Assembly (NCBI GenBank): GCA_963565915.1
Contig: OY751492.1
Location: forward strand, 4,898,001-4,962,000
Reading direction: 5' to 3'
Origin: Entoloma clypeatum
Taxonomy: Eukaryota; Basidiomycota; Agaricomycetes; Agaricales; Entolomataceae
Length of the DNA stretch: 64,000 bases
Position 1 is the first letter of the stretch, and each line of letters opens with the position of its first letter. A program made the translations under genes and the position numbers. Positions 45,425 through 56,699 of the stretch are shown in pieces. A model generated the notes under the pieces. The model worked only from the letters and a program-made list of their open reading frames with translations, was not told the origin of the DNA and did not search any database.

Positions 45425-46110
45425 GGTTAGTCTCAGTGCAGATAAGGGACATTATCAATGGCGAAATGTACCAGAGGTGCCAGGGTGATTATCTAGTAAA
45501 AGAGCGCAACAGAATGATGCAGCGCACCTGTTAGTATCAGCGCAGATAAGGGACGTTATCGGTGGCGAGACCTACCAGAAATGCCAAGGCGATGGTATAG
45601 GAAAAGAGCCCGGCAGAATGACTATCAATGGCGAAATGTACCAGAGGTGCCAGGGTGATTATCTAGTAAAAGAGCACAACAGAATGATGCAGTGCACCTG
45701 TTAGTATCAGCGCAGATAAGGGACGTTATCGGTGGCAAGACCTACCAGAAATGCCAAGGCGATGGTATAGGAAAAGAGCCCGGCAGAATGACTATCGATG
45801 GCGAAATGTACCAGACGTGCCAGGGTGATTATCTAGGAAAAGAGCACAACAGAATGATGCAGTGCACCTGTTAGTATCAGCGCAGATAAGGGACATTATC
45901 GGTGGCGAGACCTACCAGAAATGCCAAGGCGATGGTATAGGAAAAGAGCCCGGCAGAATGACTATCGATGGCGAAATGTACCAGATGTGCCAGGGTGATT
46001 ATCTAGAAAAAGAGCGCAACAGAATGATGCAGCGCACCTGTTAGTATCAGCACAGATAATGGATGTTATCAATGATGAAACCTACCAGCGTCCACAGACT
46101 GACGGCCGTG
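45425..46110. repeat. 170-bp tandem repeat array
   Basis: The word AGAATGATGCAG recurs at 45511, 45681, 45851 and 46021, exactly 170 bp apart, with units over 90 percent alike. Each unit is built from two related halves (ATCGGTGGCGAGACCTACCA and ATCAATGGCGAAATGTACCA starts). The unit length is not a multiple of three, so the short repeated peptides it yields do not form one protein. Function unknown. Confidence 0.85.
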
Positions 46111-46509
46111 GTCAGTTGGTATCTAAATGTGAAGTCCCGATAACTACTTACAAGTCTTTTATCCATTTATCGTAGATTACCAGACTGTGAGGTTGGAAAA
46201 GTGCTGTAAGGCTGGCGTGGTAGATCACCTCGGAAAAGGGTGTTGCCGGTTGGCAGGTGAACAACAGAATTGCAATAGCTGTCAATGGGCAACAGTCTTG
46301 CTGGTCTTGACTGGAAAAAGCAGGGTGAGATAAATTGCAATAATGTCGAGCCCATACCATACATACAAGCAAGCAACCTGGATATAGCTTGAATGGGACG
46401 TTCTGATCTAATTCCCTCGTCTGTTCATCGATGATGAGAAGCCAGGAAAGATGGATAGGATGGGTAGGATAACATCGATAGACAGCAAGTCGCAATGTAC
46501 TATTGTAAA

Positions 46510-47974
46510 CTACAAGATGTACGGGGGGGTCCGTGTTGATCCATACTGGTCATGGCTCCACATTCTGGCACTGCTGGCCCTCTTTTCCTTCAGCCTGGCC
46601 AAAGCACTCTGCTTGGTGATTGTATTCTCGCGCGTCACATATCCAGGAAACACCTGGCTAGAAAGAAAGTATCAGCTTCAAAAGAATGAAATGAATAGAC
46701 ATATACTCACCAGTTCCACCAGTTCAGCAGGTCGCAGACTTCACCATGCTCATTGGGATGATCTAGGAAGTCTAGGACGCTCACGTAAAATCGTTCAGAA
46801 TCAGTGGACGTGTCAGTTCTGGAAAATACTGATGAAGACGACAGTGCGAAGCGAAGCTACCAGATTCTCATAATTGATGGAATATTGATCGAATTTCGGA
46901 GCAAGACATACCTGCGTAGCCACGTATGCTAACGAAGCGGTGGTGACTCGCGTCATCCCGTGTATACGAGCGTTGCCGGATCTTGTTGATTTCACTTCCG
47001 ATTTCACGTCCACCGAGCTGGGCGAAGTAAAGATATGTTTGTATGCCTATACACCGACGGATAAGTGATAGGACTGAAAACGAATAGATCAGAACCCACC
47101 CAAACTAGCAACCGGCTTCGAAATAGACCATTCCAGGGGTCTTCGGGATCATAATCTTGATCTGCGTATACTAATAACGGCCATTGATCGCCCGCGACAA
47201 CCAACTGGCCGCTTGACAGTCCTGCCCGTACTCTGAACGAAAAGTGATTGAGGGTATGGAGGAAATGGGCCAGAAAGAACTTACTCTGCATTATTCCAGT
47301 CTAATCCAGCAGGACACAGAAGTGCGCCTGTCACAGGATGGTGGAAGCCTCGGTTCGTCTTGACACTCCGGGAGAGGGGCGGGATCAAGGGCGCGTTCCG
47401 CGGTGTGATCCAGTCTAGCACAACACCTTTTAAACTCTTGGTATCATCAGACTTTGCGCTGGAAACACCCTTTTGGATCTAGGGCGGATGAGAGAATGCA
47501 CCTATGAGACTCGGACCATCGGACGTACCAAATCCGCCATTATCATACACTCCTCATCAGAGGATTCTAAGAAGCGTTCAGTTAAGCGTGGTACCATTCA
47601 CAGAAGCTTCTGAAAAACTTGTTCTTCCTTCCTGGCCCTGCATTTTTGTCAAACGTCAGCCCAGATATAATATATGGGATAAAACGACTGGAACAAACTC
47701 GAAAGTGAGGGTCTCTTCCGCAACCTCTTCGGCTTCAGCCATGCGTGCGATACCGTTCGTGACTAGGGCTTGTACATTGCACATAGCATGCACTGTTCTA
47801 CCGAAATGTCAGCCGTGGTGCACGTATGGATCTCCTGCGCGACTGAGCCACAGAAGTTCGAAGATTTAGAAACTAACGGTGACAAGGATCAGGAACTTAC
47901 GGTTTTCTCCTCTTTGCGACTTGGAGAGCACTGACTGGGGGGTGACCCATAGATGGAGAATTGTCATCGGGCAT
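46510..47974 (-). pseudogene. DUF6698 family protein with two in-frame TGA codons
   Basis: Exons on minus: about 47974-47902 (MPDDNSPSMGHPP), 47687-47529, 47478-47285, 47232-47100, 47046-46912, 46856-46711 and 46657-46510. Family blocks: SDDTKSLKGVVLDWITPRN, RGFHHPVTGALLCPAGLDWN, GDQWPLLVYADQDYDPEDPW, AYKHIFTSPSSVD, RSGNARIHGMTRVT, SSSVFSRTDTSTDSERFY and KQSALARLKEKR. Two TGA codons interrupt exon 2 (47649-47651 after WADV, and 47598-47600 where RMVPR is expected). Either the gene is dead or exon 2 is spliced differently. The family is lineage-specific to mushroom-forming fungi and its biochemical role is unknown. The first exon is the least certain. Confidence 0.8.
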
Positions 47975-48314
47975 CGAAGGAGAGCGGACTCGGAGAGCAC
48001 ACGAAAGCAAATGCGGGGGTCCGTAGTTCAGGCAGGTATCGCCTGCCAGCATCCTTTATAGACCTGTAGACGGCGAGAGTCACAATGAGTCGACGTGAGT
48101 CATCAAATCGAAATCAGGGATAGCGCGCCACTTTATTCAGTTCGAGAAGGGCCGCGCAAAATGGCGCAAAATGAGTCGATAATGGATTGAAATTTGAGCG
48201 GCGACTTCCAAGCTTGCAACGCGATATAAACCAACAGCTTCTGGTCAATCCCTGGCCAGAAATCTGCCTTTACTGCCTGCACTCGAGAAGGATAGATCTG
48301 CCTGACCTTCCACG

Positions 48315-48880
48315 ATGTCGGCCATTCAATCCCATCCCACTGCTTCAAGAACTCAGCAACGCTTAACCTTCACAACCATCCCGACAGTCCGGCAGCGACT
48401 TGCCTCCGCCATTCACAAATCAACGCATCGTGTTTTGTCCCTCGATCCCGTTACATTGACGCTCGTCACATACTGCTGGTATGTGGTGTTGCCTTTTCTG
48501 CGAATGTCATTTTCATTGTTCGCATAGGCCTGTCCAGGGAGAGAAGCGCGTGACACCGGATGCATTGCGCAGCCATCGAGAAAGCCACCAATTTCTCGGG
48601 CCGTGTTGTTTATGTCCGTTTTTGAAGCCGCTGAAGGCTGAGCCCTGCTTTACCGAAGCAGCTATATATATGCCGGTTCACGGTCGCTACGCAGGAGAAT
48701 ACGTCGCGGAGTGCGCCGAGAGCCGTTGTGGCTACATAGGTTGGTCTTCGTTTGCAATGAGGATTGGGGTGCTCAAAGTACAATCACTCCCTAGTACCGC
48801 TGGAGAGGATATATTGCAAAGCCGGAGTCCCGTTGAAGGTATTCCCGCCTAGAGGTTGGTTGCCGCATTCCATGAGGTAG
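48315..48880 (+). CDS. Small cysteine-rich protein
   Basis: Three exons: 48315-48478, 48528-48739 and 48795-48880 (about 153 residues). Starts MSAIQSHPTASRTQQRL; the middle has CCLCPFLKPLKAEPC, then GRYAGEYVAECAESRCGYI, and across the last intron VPLERIYCKAGVPLKVFPPR. The two cysteine pairs suggest a small zinc-ribbon-like fold. Similar short proteins with an ECA-x3-RCGY block are common in Agaricomycetes as hypothetical proteins; no function is known to me. No lesion seen. It lies head to head with the DUF6698 gene (start codons 340 bp apart), so they may share a promoter region. Confidence 0.7.
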
Positions 48881-48911
48881 TGGGGAGAAGGAGCTGACGA
48901 GAGAAACCAGA

Positions 48912-49284
48912 TGCTGACACAGTTTGCCCGCCGCCGTGCCTCCACTGTTCAGAGATGGGGCCTACATCTTCGAGAACTCTGAAAAGGACCTACGCCCAAG
49001 CAGGTAAGCTACGAAAATGTTTGAGATGTACAAACATCCCTCAACGATGGTACTTACTAGATATAACTGACACGCCCAGAGGGGTAGACTTGGAGTACGA
49101 AACTGATTGGCGAAAGGTAATCAAGCTCGACTGCATGGACTGGCCAGGTGTGAGGGAGGTCGACTTTTTTGGACTGTTCGCGAAGTGCGACGTTTGCGAA
49201 CTCGTTATGACGCGTCAAGTCTTCCATATGCATCATTGCAGGCGGCGAGGGGAGGATGGCTTGGAACTGACTGACGAGGAGTGA
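48912..49284 (+). CDS. Small putative zinc-finger protein
   Basis: Two exons joined over an intron at about 49004-49081. Exon 1 reads DTVCPPPCLHCSEMG and a basic stretch (SSRTLKRTYAQA). Exon 2 has DLEYETDWRKVIKLDCMDWP, then FAKCDVCELVMTRQVFHMHHC, a C-x2-C...H-x2-HC finger, and an acidic end. The start is uncertain: ATG 48912 is not in the frame of the cysteine stretch, which is open back to an acceptor-like CCAG at about 48909, so an upstream exon or the ATG at 48955 is possible. It follows the previous small gene by 30 bp on the same strand and could be its continuation. Confidence 0.5.
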
Positions 49285-49599
49285 GGACCGAAAGTGGCGA
49301 ATAGGCTACCTTTAAACATTAGAAAAATCGAGTACCTCAAGGGAATAAACTCACCGCTTATGGTTCGCTATCTGAATTTGTTGCCTGTTGCGCTCCGTAT
49401 CTTCAGAGCTTTCAGACTGTTTGCCGTTCAAAGTGATGACAACAGAGACGTTATTCCTGCACGCCAAATCGCGGCCGTCGACGTCTTCGTCTCGCAGGAG
49501 GAGCCCGGACCGCCACCCCCTCTGGCGAATTGGTCGGCAGCTTTGCAAGCCACATGGGATAGGGTGACGGCTGCATGAAGACAGTCCAGAGTATTGCGG

Positions 49600-50160
49600 A
49601 CAACGACCACTGCCAAGGTGAACAGCTAACGAGGTGGGAAGGCCGATGGTGGCGGGTAGATTGAACTGTCTCGTAACCCAGCAGCCACAAGGCAGCAGGG
49701 ATAGAGAACACGGCCCACCAGACCCCACTCAGTCCGAAAGCGACCCGCAGGGCGCAGGTGGAGCCATGTAACAGTTGTGACTGGGGTGAGGGCGACGATG
49801 AGGAGGAAGATTCCAGCGCCGTAGCCGAGGGCGATACCAAGCGACGAGATGTGGGACATGACTCTGGACAGTTCAGATTCATAACGAGGATTGGGAGCAC
49901 TTCGGGTGACTTTTTGGCGAGGGTCGGAAGATACGCATTCATGGCCACCACTGAGGCACCGAAACTCCGACGTTTGCACTGCAGGCAGCCAATGGTGAGG
50001 AAAGAAGCCAAAGAGGGGAGGAGGGTGAAAGAGGGATAATGTGGCAGCCATCGCACCAAGGAGGGCGAAGCTGAGAAGCAGCCGTTTGCGGTGACTCGGA
50101 GGAGCTTGGGGTAGAAACATGAGCGTTTCGGTGGATTTTCGTAGAGTCGACAACATACGA
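49600..50160 (-). pseudogene. Atg22-like vacuolar transporter fragment
   Basis: The minus strand shows pieces of a multi-spanning membrane protein in alternating frames: RKRLLLSFALLGAMAATLSL, then FGASVVAMNAYLPTLAKKSP, then SSLGIALGYGAGIFLLIVAL followed by TPVTT, then GSTCALRVAFGLSGVWWAVF with SIPAALWL. These match the Atg22 family (amino-acid efflux from the vacuole after autophagy, MFS fold) in order. At least three frame changes and the lack of both ends show a dead fragment. Confidence 0.75.
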
Positions 50161-50399
50161 TGGTCGGCGATGCCGCCCATAGAAATGGCAGTAATAGTCT
50201 GCAGAGCGGCCGATACAGAGTATACAGACTAGTGAAGACCTTCAGTCAGGATAATTGCACTGGCATTCTGGACTATTCAGACGCACCTAAAACTTGCACT
50301 GTCCGAGTCGACCCATGCCCATCCAATCTTCACGGCGCAGCGGCTCCCGGGCTCGGCGGCACGTTTGACGTACGATATGTCTACCACTAATCCAGCAGA

Positions 50400-50630
50400 G
50401 AACGGCCCGGCGCTATCCCAAGCCCGTAGCGAGGCGGGAACGACCGACACCAGGTCAAGCCGTTTGGAAGACAGAATATGTCTAATCCAGAGTGTGCCAC
50501 ACAGTCAGGTCTTGTTTGTGCACGATCCTTTCTGGATTAGTTATTGTCAACGTTTCTCACTAACATTACCATAAATAACCTTACCTAGCCATACAATCGG
50601 GTAGCGGGATGGCGTTGAAAGATCGTCTAG
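50400..50630 (-). repeat. Repeat R, left copy (inverse of 60183-60480)
   Basis: Contains AAGCCGTTTGGAAGACAGAA followed by TATGTC, and CCTAGCCATACAATCGGGTAGC with GGATGGCGTTGAAAGATCG. Their inverse forms are at 60183-60250 and 60347-60400. It lies on the far side of the deaminase cluster from its partner, in opposite orientation. Confidence 0.8.
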
Positions 50631-51228
50631 CTTGAGTTGGCGACGAAGCTGTTCCGGGTCCTAGTCCCCTGCCATTCAAACAAAACCAAACAACAAGAAA
50701 TTACAATTTCAAGTTCCGCCTCGAAGTAAGGCTCCAACCGTACTATCTATGTGCTTACTGTATAAATACGGTAAATACCATATATATATATGTATATGTA
50801 AAGCGATATCACGAGTGCGGCGAAGGGAAGGTTGTCGTATTATCTTGCCAGATGACCAAGACGATGATATGGTCACCAACATTGTATATAAAGAATTACT
50901 GCTACAAAAATGATCTCTCGCACTGTCGACGCGCGGCGCAGCCGCTTATGCTTGTATATATGTATATGTATAGTGATTTAGGTCGGGGGCATATACAGTA
51001 AATATACTGTCGCCTGCATTGGGCGCCTAGTAGTGTCAGGGCACGTGCCATGATTTTGACTCGGATGTAGGTCTTTATTGGGAATGGGATGATTAACTTG
51101 AATCAGCCGGGAAAACAGCTGTTGGAACTTGACGCCAAGGTAGTTCCATGTTGAAGGTATGGGTCACACATATAAAACAATAGATTCACGTAGTACGCAT
51201 ATTTTTTTTAAAAAAAACAACAAAAAGA
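50631..51228. other. Intergenic, AT microsatellite
   Basis: No gene seen. Includes TATATATATATGTATATG (about 50781-50798), a second TATATATGTATATGTATAG (about 50955), and an A/T homopolymer region before 51229. It is the 3' flank of the first deaminase gene. Confidence 0.5.
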
Positions 51229-53517
51229 TCAAATGGCGCGACGTCGGAACATCTTCAAAATCCCAGCACCGAACTCGGAAGTGACAGTCTGGGACGAGAC
51301 ATTCGAACTGATACTTTGCCTGGAGGGGGAGCGGGGTAGTTTACCAAACCCCGGTTTCTGCCGATTCTCCTCCATGATCCGAAGTTCAACGCGCAAATAC
51401 TCCTCGAATTTCTTCACCATTTTCTCGACAACCTTGGGAGGGAGCAATGGCGGTAACTGTATCGGGAAAATAGTGGGATGACGGCCGTCAATGTTGTACT
51501 GCGATTTGTCCAAGCCCTGAAAAATATTGATGAGGTCCCAGCAAGCAGGGCAGCAAAGTTTCGAGACCGCAACTTCCTCTCGATCCAATCTCTGTTGAAA
51601 GAGGTGAAATCAAATGAACGACCGACATCAGAGGATAAGTACCTTGTGAAGCGGAGTCAATCTATCATCCTGGAACACTGGGTTACTTGTAGATGCAAAT
51701 GCCACCAAGGCAGCTTCACAATGAACAGTGTAACAGATCGGCTGTGCACGCCCATGGATTATGTCCCTGAACTTCTCGAGTATGTTGTCGGTAGATTTCC
51801 CAGCTTTTACAGTGTTGAGAACGTAGGACTTGAGGTACTCAATTGTCTCCTCGGGCCCGGTGAAAGAATGATCGGTGGCAGAGGGTTGTTCAGAATGAGG
51901 ATCGCTCGCGAGAACAGACGTGAGGACCTTGGTAATATCGCGCCACGCTGGCATAAACCCTCGCTCGGGCTTGACACTTAGACGCGTGATATCAATTTCG
52001 GAATCCTCGCCTGTTCCTAGCTTTGCACAATAGTTTTCCAGGATGCGCTGCGCGGCATGGTATTTGACGAGGAGCTTCAGCCAGGATTGCATAACTGTGT
52101 TGAGATCGACTGGCTCCGTGGGGGAAACAAACATCTCTGACTCGGTAGTTGCATCGACAATCTCGTCCTCGACCCTGTTCTCGCCGCCAGTGGCGGAGAG
52201 GGACTCCCGAAATTCCCCTTGCTTATCTAGGCGCAACTTCCCTTTTCCCTCCCCAGTCGACGTCGTTTCCTCAGACGACATCGTTTCCTCCTTAGGCGGC
52301 TCGCGGTTGCCGCGAGGCACCTGGCATATGATCTTGTTTTCGTTGGCAAACTTCTGGTATGCTTTGACGTGGCTGCTCACGGGCAAGTATAGGATTGGAG
52401 GCTCGGCGGCGGACAAGGACTTCATATGAGCTTTGAACGCCCTGGAATATATGATTGCATGAAGAAGTATGCCATTGGCCGCAATCAGGCCGTCGTCTTG
52501 GTCGACCCGATCGCGAGCGAGCTGGACTGCGTAGGCGAGGAGGGCCCCGACCATGAGGCGATGAAATTCGAAAGCGGTATCCTGGGTATATAAAGGCCGC
52601 CGATCCTTGCACGCGGATAGCAAGTGTGGGATATCGTCCCCATCAACATAATCAGGTCGATAGTACGACAGGGTGTTGGCTAGGTGCTCCTCTGTGTTCA
52701 TGTAGAGCAGCAAGGACGCAAGTCTGCCATCTATTTGAGTAGACGGTTCCACTTGTAGATGCAACAAAGCCTTGTGCGGCATCGAAGCAAGTTGACGTAT
52801 GAGGCAAACAATCGCCCAATGGCCGACCCGCTTCTGCATCTTCTTCCAGCAAGCCAAAACGAGATAGCGTGAGAATACAAGAGACATGTTGCTCCGTTGT
52901 TCGCCTGGCCAGATCCTATAGGCATTCAGATATTCTTGAACGGTAGCTATGTGAGCCGACAACGATGCTCTGTTGTGAAAAACAGTCAGCATGTACATGC
53001 GAAACATATCCGAGACACACCCAGTTTCTACATTAAACACCGCATTCTCTGGGTCAGCCCCCCAATTCAACACGCTAGTCCCCCGTGCGACGAGAACATA
53101 ATGGTCCTTCTGTTCTTGTCCCTGAAGGTCGCCATTGGTCATCGTCGCAACTGCCAAACCGTACTTTGAGTTGTCAGAGTGCTGTTCTTCCAACTCCTCG
53201 CCTTCGACAGTCACAACCGCTTTCGTGCGGATACTGGCCTTACCACGACGCTGGTAAGTCATGCAAGCCATCACTTCTGTGTTCCTGACAAGGATGGCCA
53301 GTATAGAGTCCATGACGAGTTGTGCAGTGTTATCTTCGCCTCGGCCGAGCCTTTGGCGAACAACCCCAGGACAACTGAGCGTTGGATGTCCGCTATTAAC
53401 CGTGGCAACAAGGGTGAGAAGCAGGGATAGGATGCTAAACCTCCGGTGATGATCTTCTTCCTGTTCCTGACGTTGTGGAGAAAATAAGTTCTTCATCGCC
53501 TTCTTTAAGGTGGCCAT
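51229..53517 (-). CDS. OTT_1508-like deaminase family protein 1
   Basis: Two exons: 53517-51643 and 51591-51229, about 745 residues. A long helical N-terminal region (RRFSILSLLLTLVATVNSGHP; FSRYLVLACWKKMQKRVGHW) leads to an acidic low-complexity stretch. The C-terminal zinc-deaminase signature follows: H-x-E in YTVHCEAALVAFA and, after the intron, C-x2-C in VSKLCCPACWDLINIF. This HxE...CxxC pattern is that of the OTT_1508-like deaminases expanded in basidiomycetes, which are predicted to deaminate bases in nucleic acids or nucleotides; the substrate is unknown. No lesion is visible. The paralogue at 57446 shares the architecture with low identity, and the pair sits either side of an unknown gene. 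Confidence 0.8.
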
Positions 53518-54234
53518 GTCGAGTTGGGCGTTGGAGTCAATCGCAACTTGTCTGAATAAGCACTGAGTGTGAGAGTGACTCCGAGGCCAACTCAGCGGCG
53601 TTTGAAGATGCTCAAGTTAATCACTGTCTCCTCCAAGTAACAGTGTCGCTGAGTAGTTCCATCATCCTGTGGTATAACTCCATGAGCGAGGAAGCGAGAC
53701 TCATGCACAAAGGACGAACCAGCAATAACCAAAAAAAATAGAGAAATCATAGCCAATGAGCACGATGAAAAATTCTGACCGGAACTGACCAACGAATACC
53801 AGTAGCACAGGCCCGGGCAACGAGTGGAGGCAAGGTCAAAATTACTGCCAAGGGAGACCCTATTATATCATATGAGTCATCGTTGAGCGTGTTCGCTTGA
53901 TGTATCATTTTAATGTCATTTACAGTCACAGTAGCCTACGAAATCCGGATTTGAATTCCAAACCATGCTCCTCAAGTGGAGAATTCTCGGTGCACCATGA
54001 CCAGCTCAGGCCGAATGTCATAGTTTACGAATAGATTAGATCAGTATAAAAGACAAGTACATGAATACTAGCTGTTTTCGTCGCAGAGGACAGCTTAATG
54101 CCAAGTCCACAACAGACTTGGACGATGAAAGACAGAAAAGGCTCACGAAAGTGACGCCAAACTTGAATAAACGAATGGGGGAGGCAACGCAACAACGAGG
54201 AGGGTATAAATTTGAAAGATAACATGACAGCGAA
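53518..54234. other. Intergenic between deaminase 1 and the 745-residue gene
   Basis: Contains the likely promoter of deaminase 1 (next to 53517) and the 3' end of the upstream minus-strand gene. No further gene recognised. Confidence 0.5.
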
Positions 54235-56472
54235 TCAAAGAGGCAAGAATTTGGTGACATCGGAATAGAAAGGAGATGTGGGGTTGAGCACAGGAGGTAA
54301 ATTGACAGGTCGAATAAGATCAGCGGAGGTGACAGCATGCGAAAGACGGCGAGGAATGATGGGAGCACGACGAAAGCAGTTATAAAAGCTTTGTACGTAG
54401 AATTCGGCGAGAACCCTCTCCAACTCCTGAATGTCAACATGGGACCATCGAACTTTGACTGATTCAATGATTGCTGATTTGGGACCTTCCCATGTCATGA
54501 TGAGACGTTTCAGAGCATGTAGGAATATGGACTTCTGCTCCCAGTTGAGACTAGCCAGACCGTTACCTGCTTGGTCTAGTTTGACCACCAACAGTGATCC
54601 ACCATCCGCACACTCAGGGAAGCAAGCTGCAACTTGCTTCTGACGGTCGGAAGCCTCATGTCCCGACATGCGAACATCCAATGCGATGAGTTCGAAACGG
54701 AAGTTGAGCTCAGCCAGCTCCCACAGTATCTCCTGGAATTCCTTGTCACCTAGCGAGCTGAACGCGATGCCATTCCACTGCACAGTTGCTGAGTCATCGT
54801 CCTGAACCACGATGCCTGCTACATCCATACAATCCTGGAGGAACCGATACATGGCATCCCTCAGCTTCTTGGTTTTCGTTTCCTGCATATCTGCCATGGT
54901 ACTGGAGGAAGGCTCACGCTGGCCTCGCTTCAGATACTCCAGACCGAGCAGTATGCGCCACTCCTTGTTTGGCATAGGTGTCGCAACATGGTATTCCTCA
55001 TTGCTCATTCGGAAAAGCAGGACATTCCTATACTTCAGCCAGGCATAGAAATGACTTCGGCGTCGTTCGTCTGACTCGAGCGCAATGAACGATGCTGGCT
55101 CTGGGAAGACATAACCAGTATCGGTCACATTACTGTCGCGGAATTGGGAGGTGTTACGCATGATGCCCTGAAGTGCAGCTGTCCACGTCGGGATCCCTGG
55201 AGGGTAGATGGGGCTTTGTGGGTCTTTGAATTTATCCCGACCGGCGGGTAGCTGGCGATTCTTTCCTTTTTTATTATTTGCATCTGTCACATAAGTCTGA
55301 TTTAACCTCACAAATGGGCAAGAAGGAAAGGACCTACATGGCGAAAAGAGTTGCCGCCGCTGTTCCCTTCCTTCCTGTGAGAATGTAGGGATGATGGTCA
55401 ATTCCGCACGAACAGATCCAAACGGGTTGGGATATCTGAAATGCCTCTCGACATAACCATGAATGGCCCGGTACTTCTCTGGCTGATCAGGTGACCCGCG
55501 GAAAATCCAGCTGTTTGAGATGCGAACCCCGTGCTTTCCAAGAACGAGTCCAGCGTTTTCATTCCGCACATCCATGTTATCGAAAGGCACGGCAGTAACG
55601 GCACGATCAACCCGTATGCTGGGCAACTCGCGCAAAGGCCGCATCAACCAGACAGGGATCCCCGCCCGATAGAGCCTGTCGCATACATGGAGATCGCTTG
55701 TGAAGGCTCCCATGACGTCTGCAACACGCGTTGGGGGCTCTAATCGAGAGGACATGTCGGGGAGGAATCTTTCATGGTAGTCCGCCAGAGCAAGAATCTC
55801 TGTGATAAGCCGTTGCGTCTCGCGCACCCCCACTTGCATCTTTTCCAACACAGTCGGCACCCATTCAAGAAATTTAAGATGCTGTCGTAAAAGGCATGAT
55901 AAGCGCTGCACGAGCTCTACGTCCCCGAATGGCTTTGCGCGTGCTAACACTACCTGCGCATTGATTACTAGTTGCTCGAGGATGGAGGGATCCAATTTCC
56001 CAATGTTACGAAAAACGCCATCTTCGATCATGTGAGATCTGTCAGGGATCAAGGACACGACGTCCTCGAGGGCGCTGGGCCGACGAATGCATGCATAATG
56101 AGGAAATTCTTGTATGAAGGGTTGCGGCCAAACGAGTGGGTCATCCTCCCCAAACCGGAAGTTGTACCGTCGAAACACGCAGCGGTCACACCCAACAGGA
56201 GGTAAGAAGATAGTTTCATAATTCGGCGAGGTGATAATATAGTCTTCGTCAGCTGCGCGACCCTCGAAACGTACGCGGGCCCCGACGACGCCATCGAAGG
56301 CAGATCTTCCTAGAAGAGGTTGGTAAAGAACGGCGAGTAGGACAGGATATAATGGACGTATGTCCCATTCCAGCTCTGTGGCATAGAAGCCTGTGGTCGG
56401 GATGTTGCGTCTGGTTTTGTGCCAAAGCGGACATGGTTCTGAAGGTTCTGAGAATAAACTGATTGAAATCAT
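54235..56472 (-). CDS. Large protein of unknown function in the deaminase cluster
   Basis: About 727-745 residues. The frame opens at 56499, but the first ATG is at 56472. A 54-nt in-frame intron (55284-55337, GTAGGT...GACAG) probably interrupts it. Visible blocks: TGFYATELEWDIRPLYPVLL, CDRCVFRRYNFRFGEDDPLV, DRLYRAGIPVWLMRPLRELP, RSHFYAWLKYRNVLLFRMS, EEYHVATPMPNKEWRILLGL and WEGPKSAIIESVKVRW. A CDRC pair and many aromatic residues suggest a folded globular protein, with no membrane segment. I recall similar hypothetical proteins in mushroom genomes but no name or function. It lies between two deaminase paralogues and diverges from the second, so joint regulation is possible. Confidence 0.75.
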   Translation of the reverse strand: MISISLFSEPSEPCPLWHKTRRNIPTTGFYATELEWDIRPLYPVLLAVLYQPLLGRSAFDGVVGARVRFEGRAADEDYIITSPNYETIFLPPVGCDRCVFRRYNFRFGEDDPLVWPQPFIQEFPHYACIRRPSALEDVVSLIPDRSHMIEDGVFRNIGKLDPSILEQLVINAQVVLARAKPFGDVELVQRLSCLLRQHLKFLEWVPTVLEKMQVGVRETQRLITEILALADYHERFLPDMSSRLEPPTRVADVMGAFTSDLHVCDRLYRAGIPVWLMRPLRELPSIRVDRAVTAVPFDNMDVRNENAGLVLGKHGVRISNSWIFRGSPDQPEKYRAIHGYVERHFRYPNPFGSVRAELTIIPTFSQEGREQRRQLFSPCRSFPSCPFVRLNQTYVTDANNKKGKNRQLPAGRDKFKDPQSPIYPPGIPTWTAALQGIMRNTSQFRDSNVTDTGYVFPEPASFIALESDERRRSHFYAWLKYRNVLLFRMSNEEYHVATPMPNKEWRILLGLEYLKRGQREPSSSTMADMQETKTKKLRDAMYRFLQDCMDVAGIVVQDDDSATVQWNGIAFSSLGDKEFQEILWELAELNFRFELIALDVRMSGHEASDRQKQVAACFPECADGGSLLVVKLDQAGNGLASLNWEQKSIFLHALKRLIMTWEGPKSAIIESVKVRWSHVDIQELERVLAEFYVQSFYNCFRRAPIIPRRLSHAVTSADLIRPVNLPPVLNPTSPFYSDVTKFLPL

Positions 56473-56699
56473 GAGAAAGAGTATTGAAGAAACAGACAAA
56501 TGAAACGAACCAGTGAGACGACATCAACCAATTGTAGTGCTAGGTAAACAGGGAAGAATTTCGAGACATCTGGCGAAATCGGACGTATCTGACAATGAGC
56601 ACGACACTCTGTCGACACCTGAAGGGGGACGTGTTAAGAGAGGCGACACGCCTCACCGACGGAACGGCCTCAAGACGGTGGAGCCTAAGTAGTGGAAAG

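Noticed and set aside
45692..46044. Two 60-residue near-identical peptides resembling a repeated protein domain
   Set aside because: They arise from the 170-bp tandem unit, which is not a multiple of three; no continuous frame, start context or introns support a gene.
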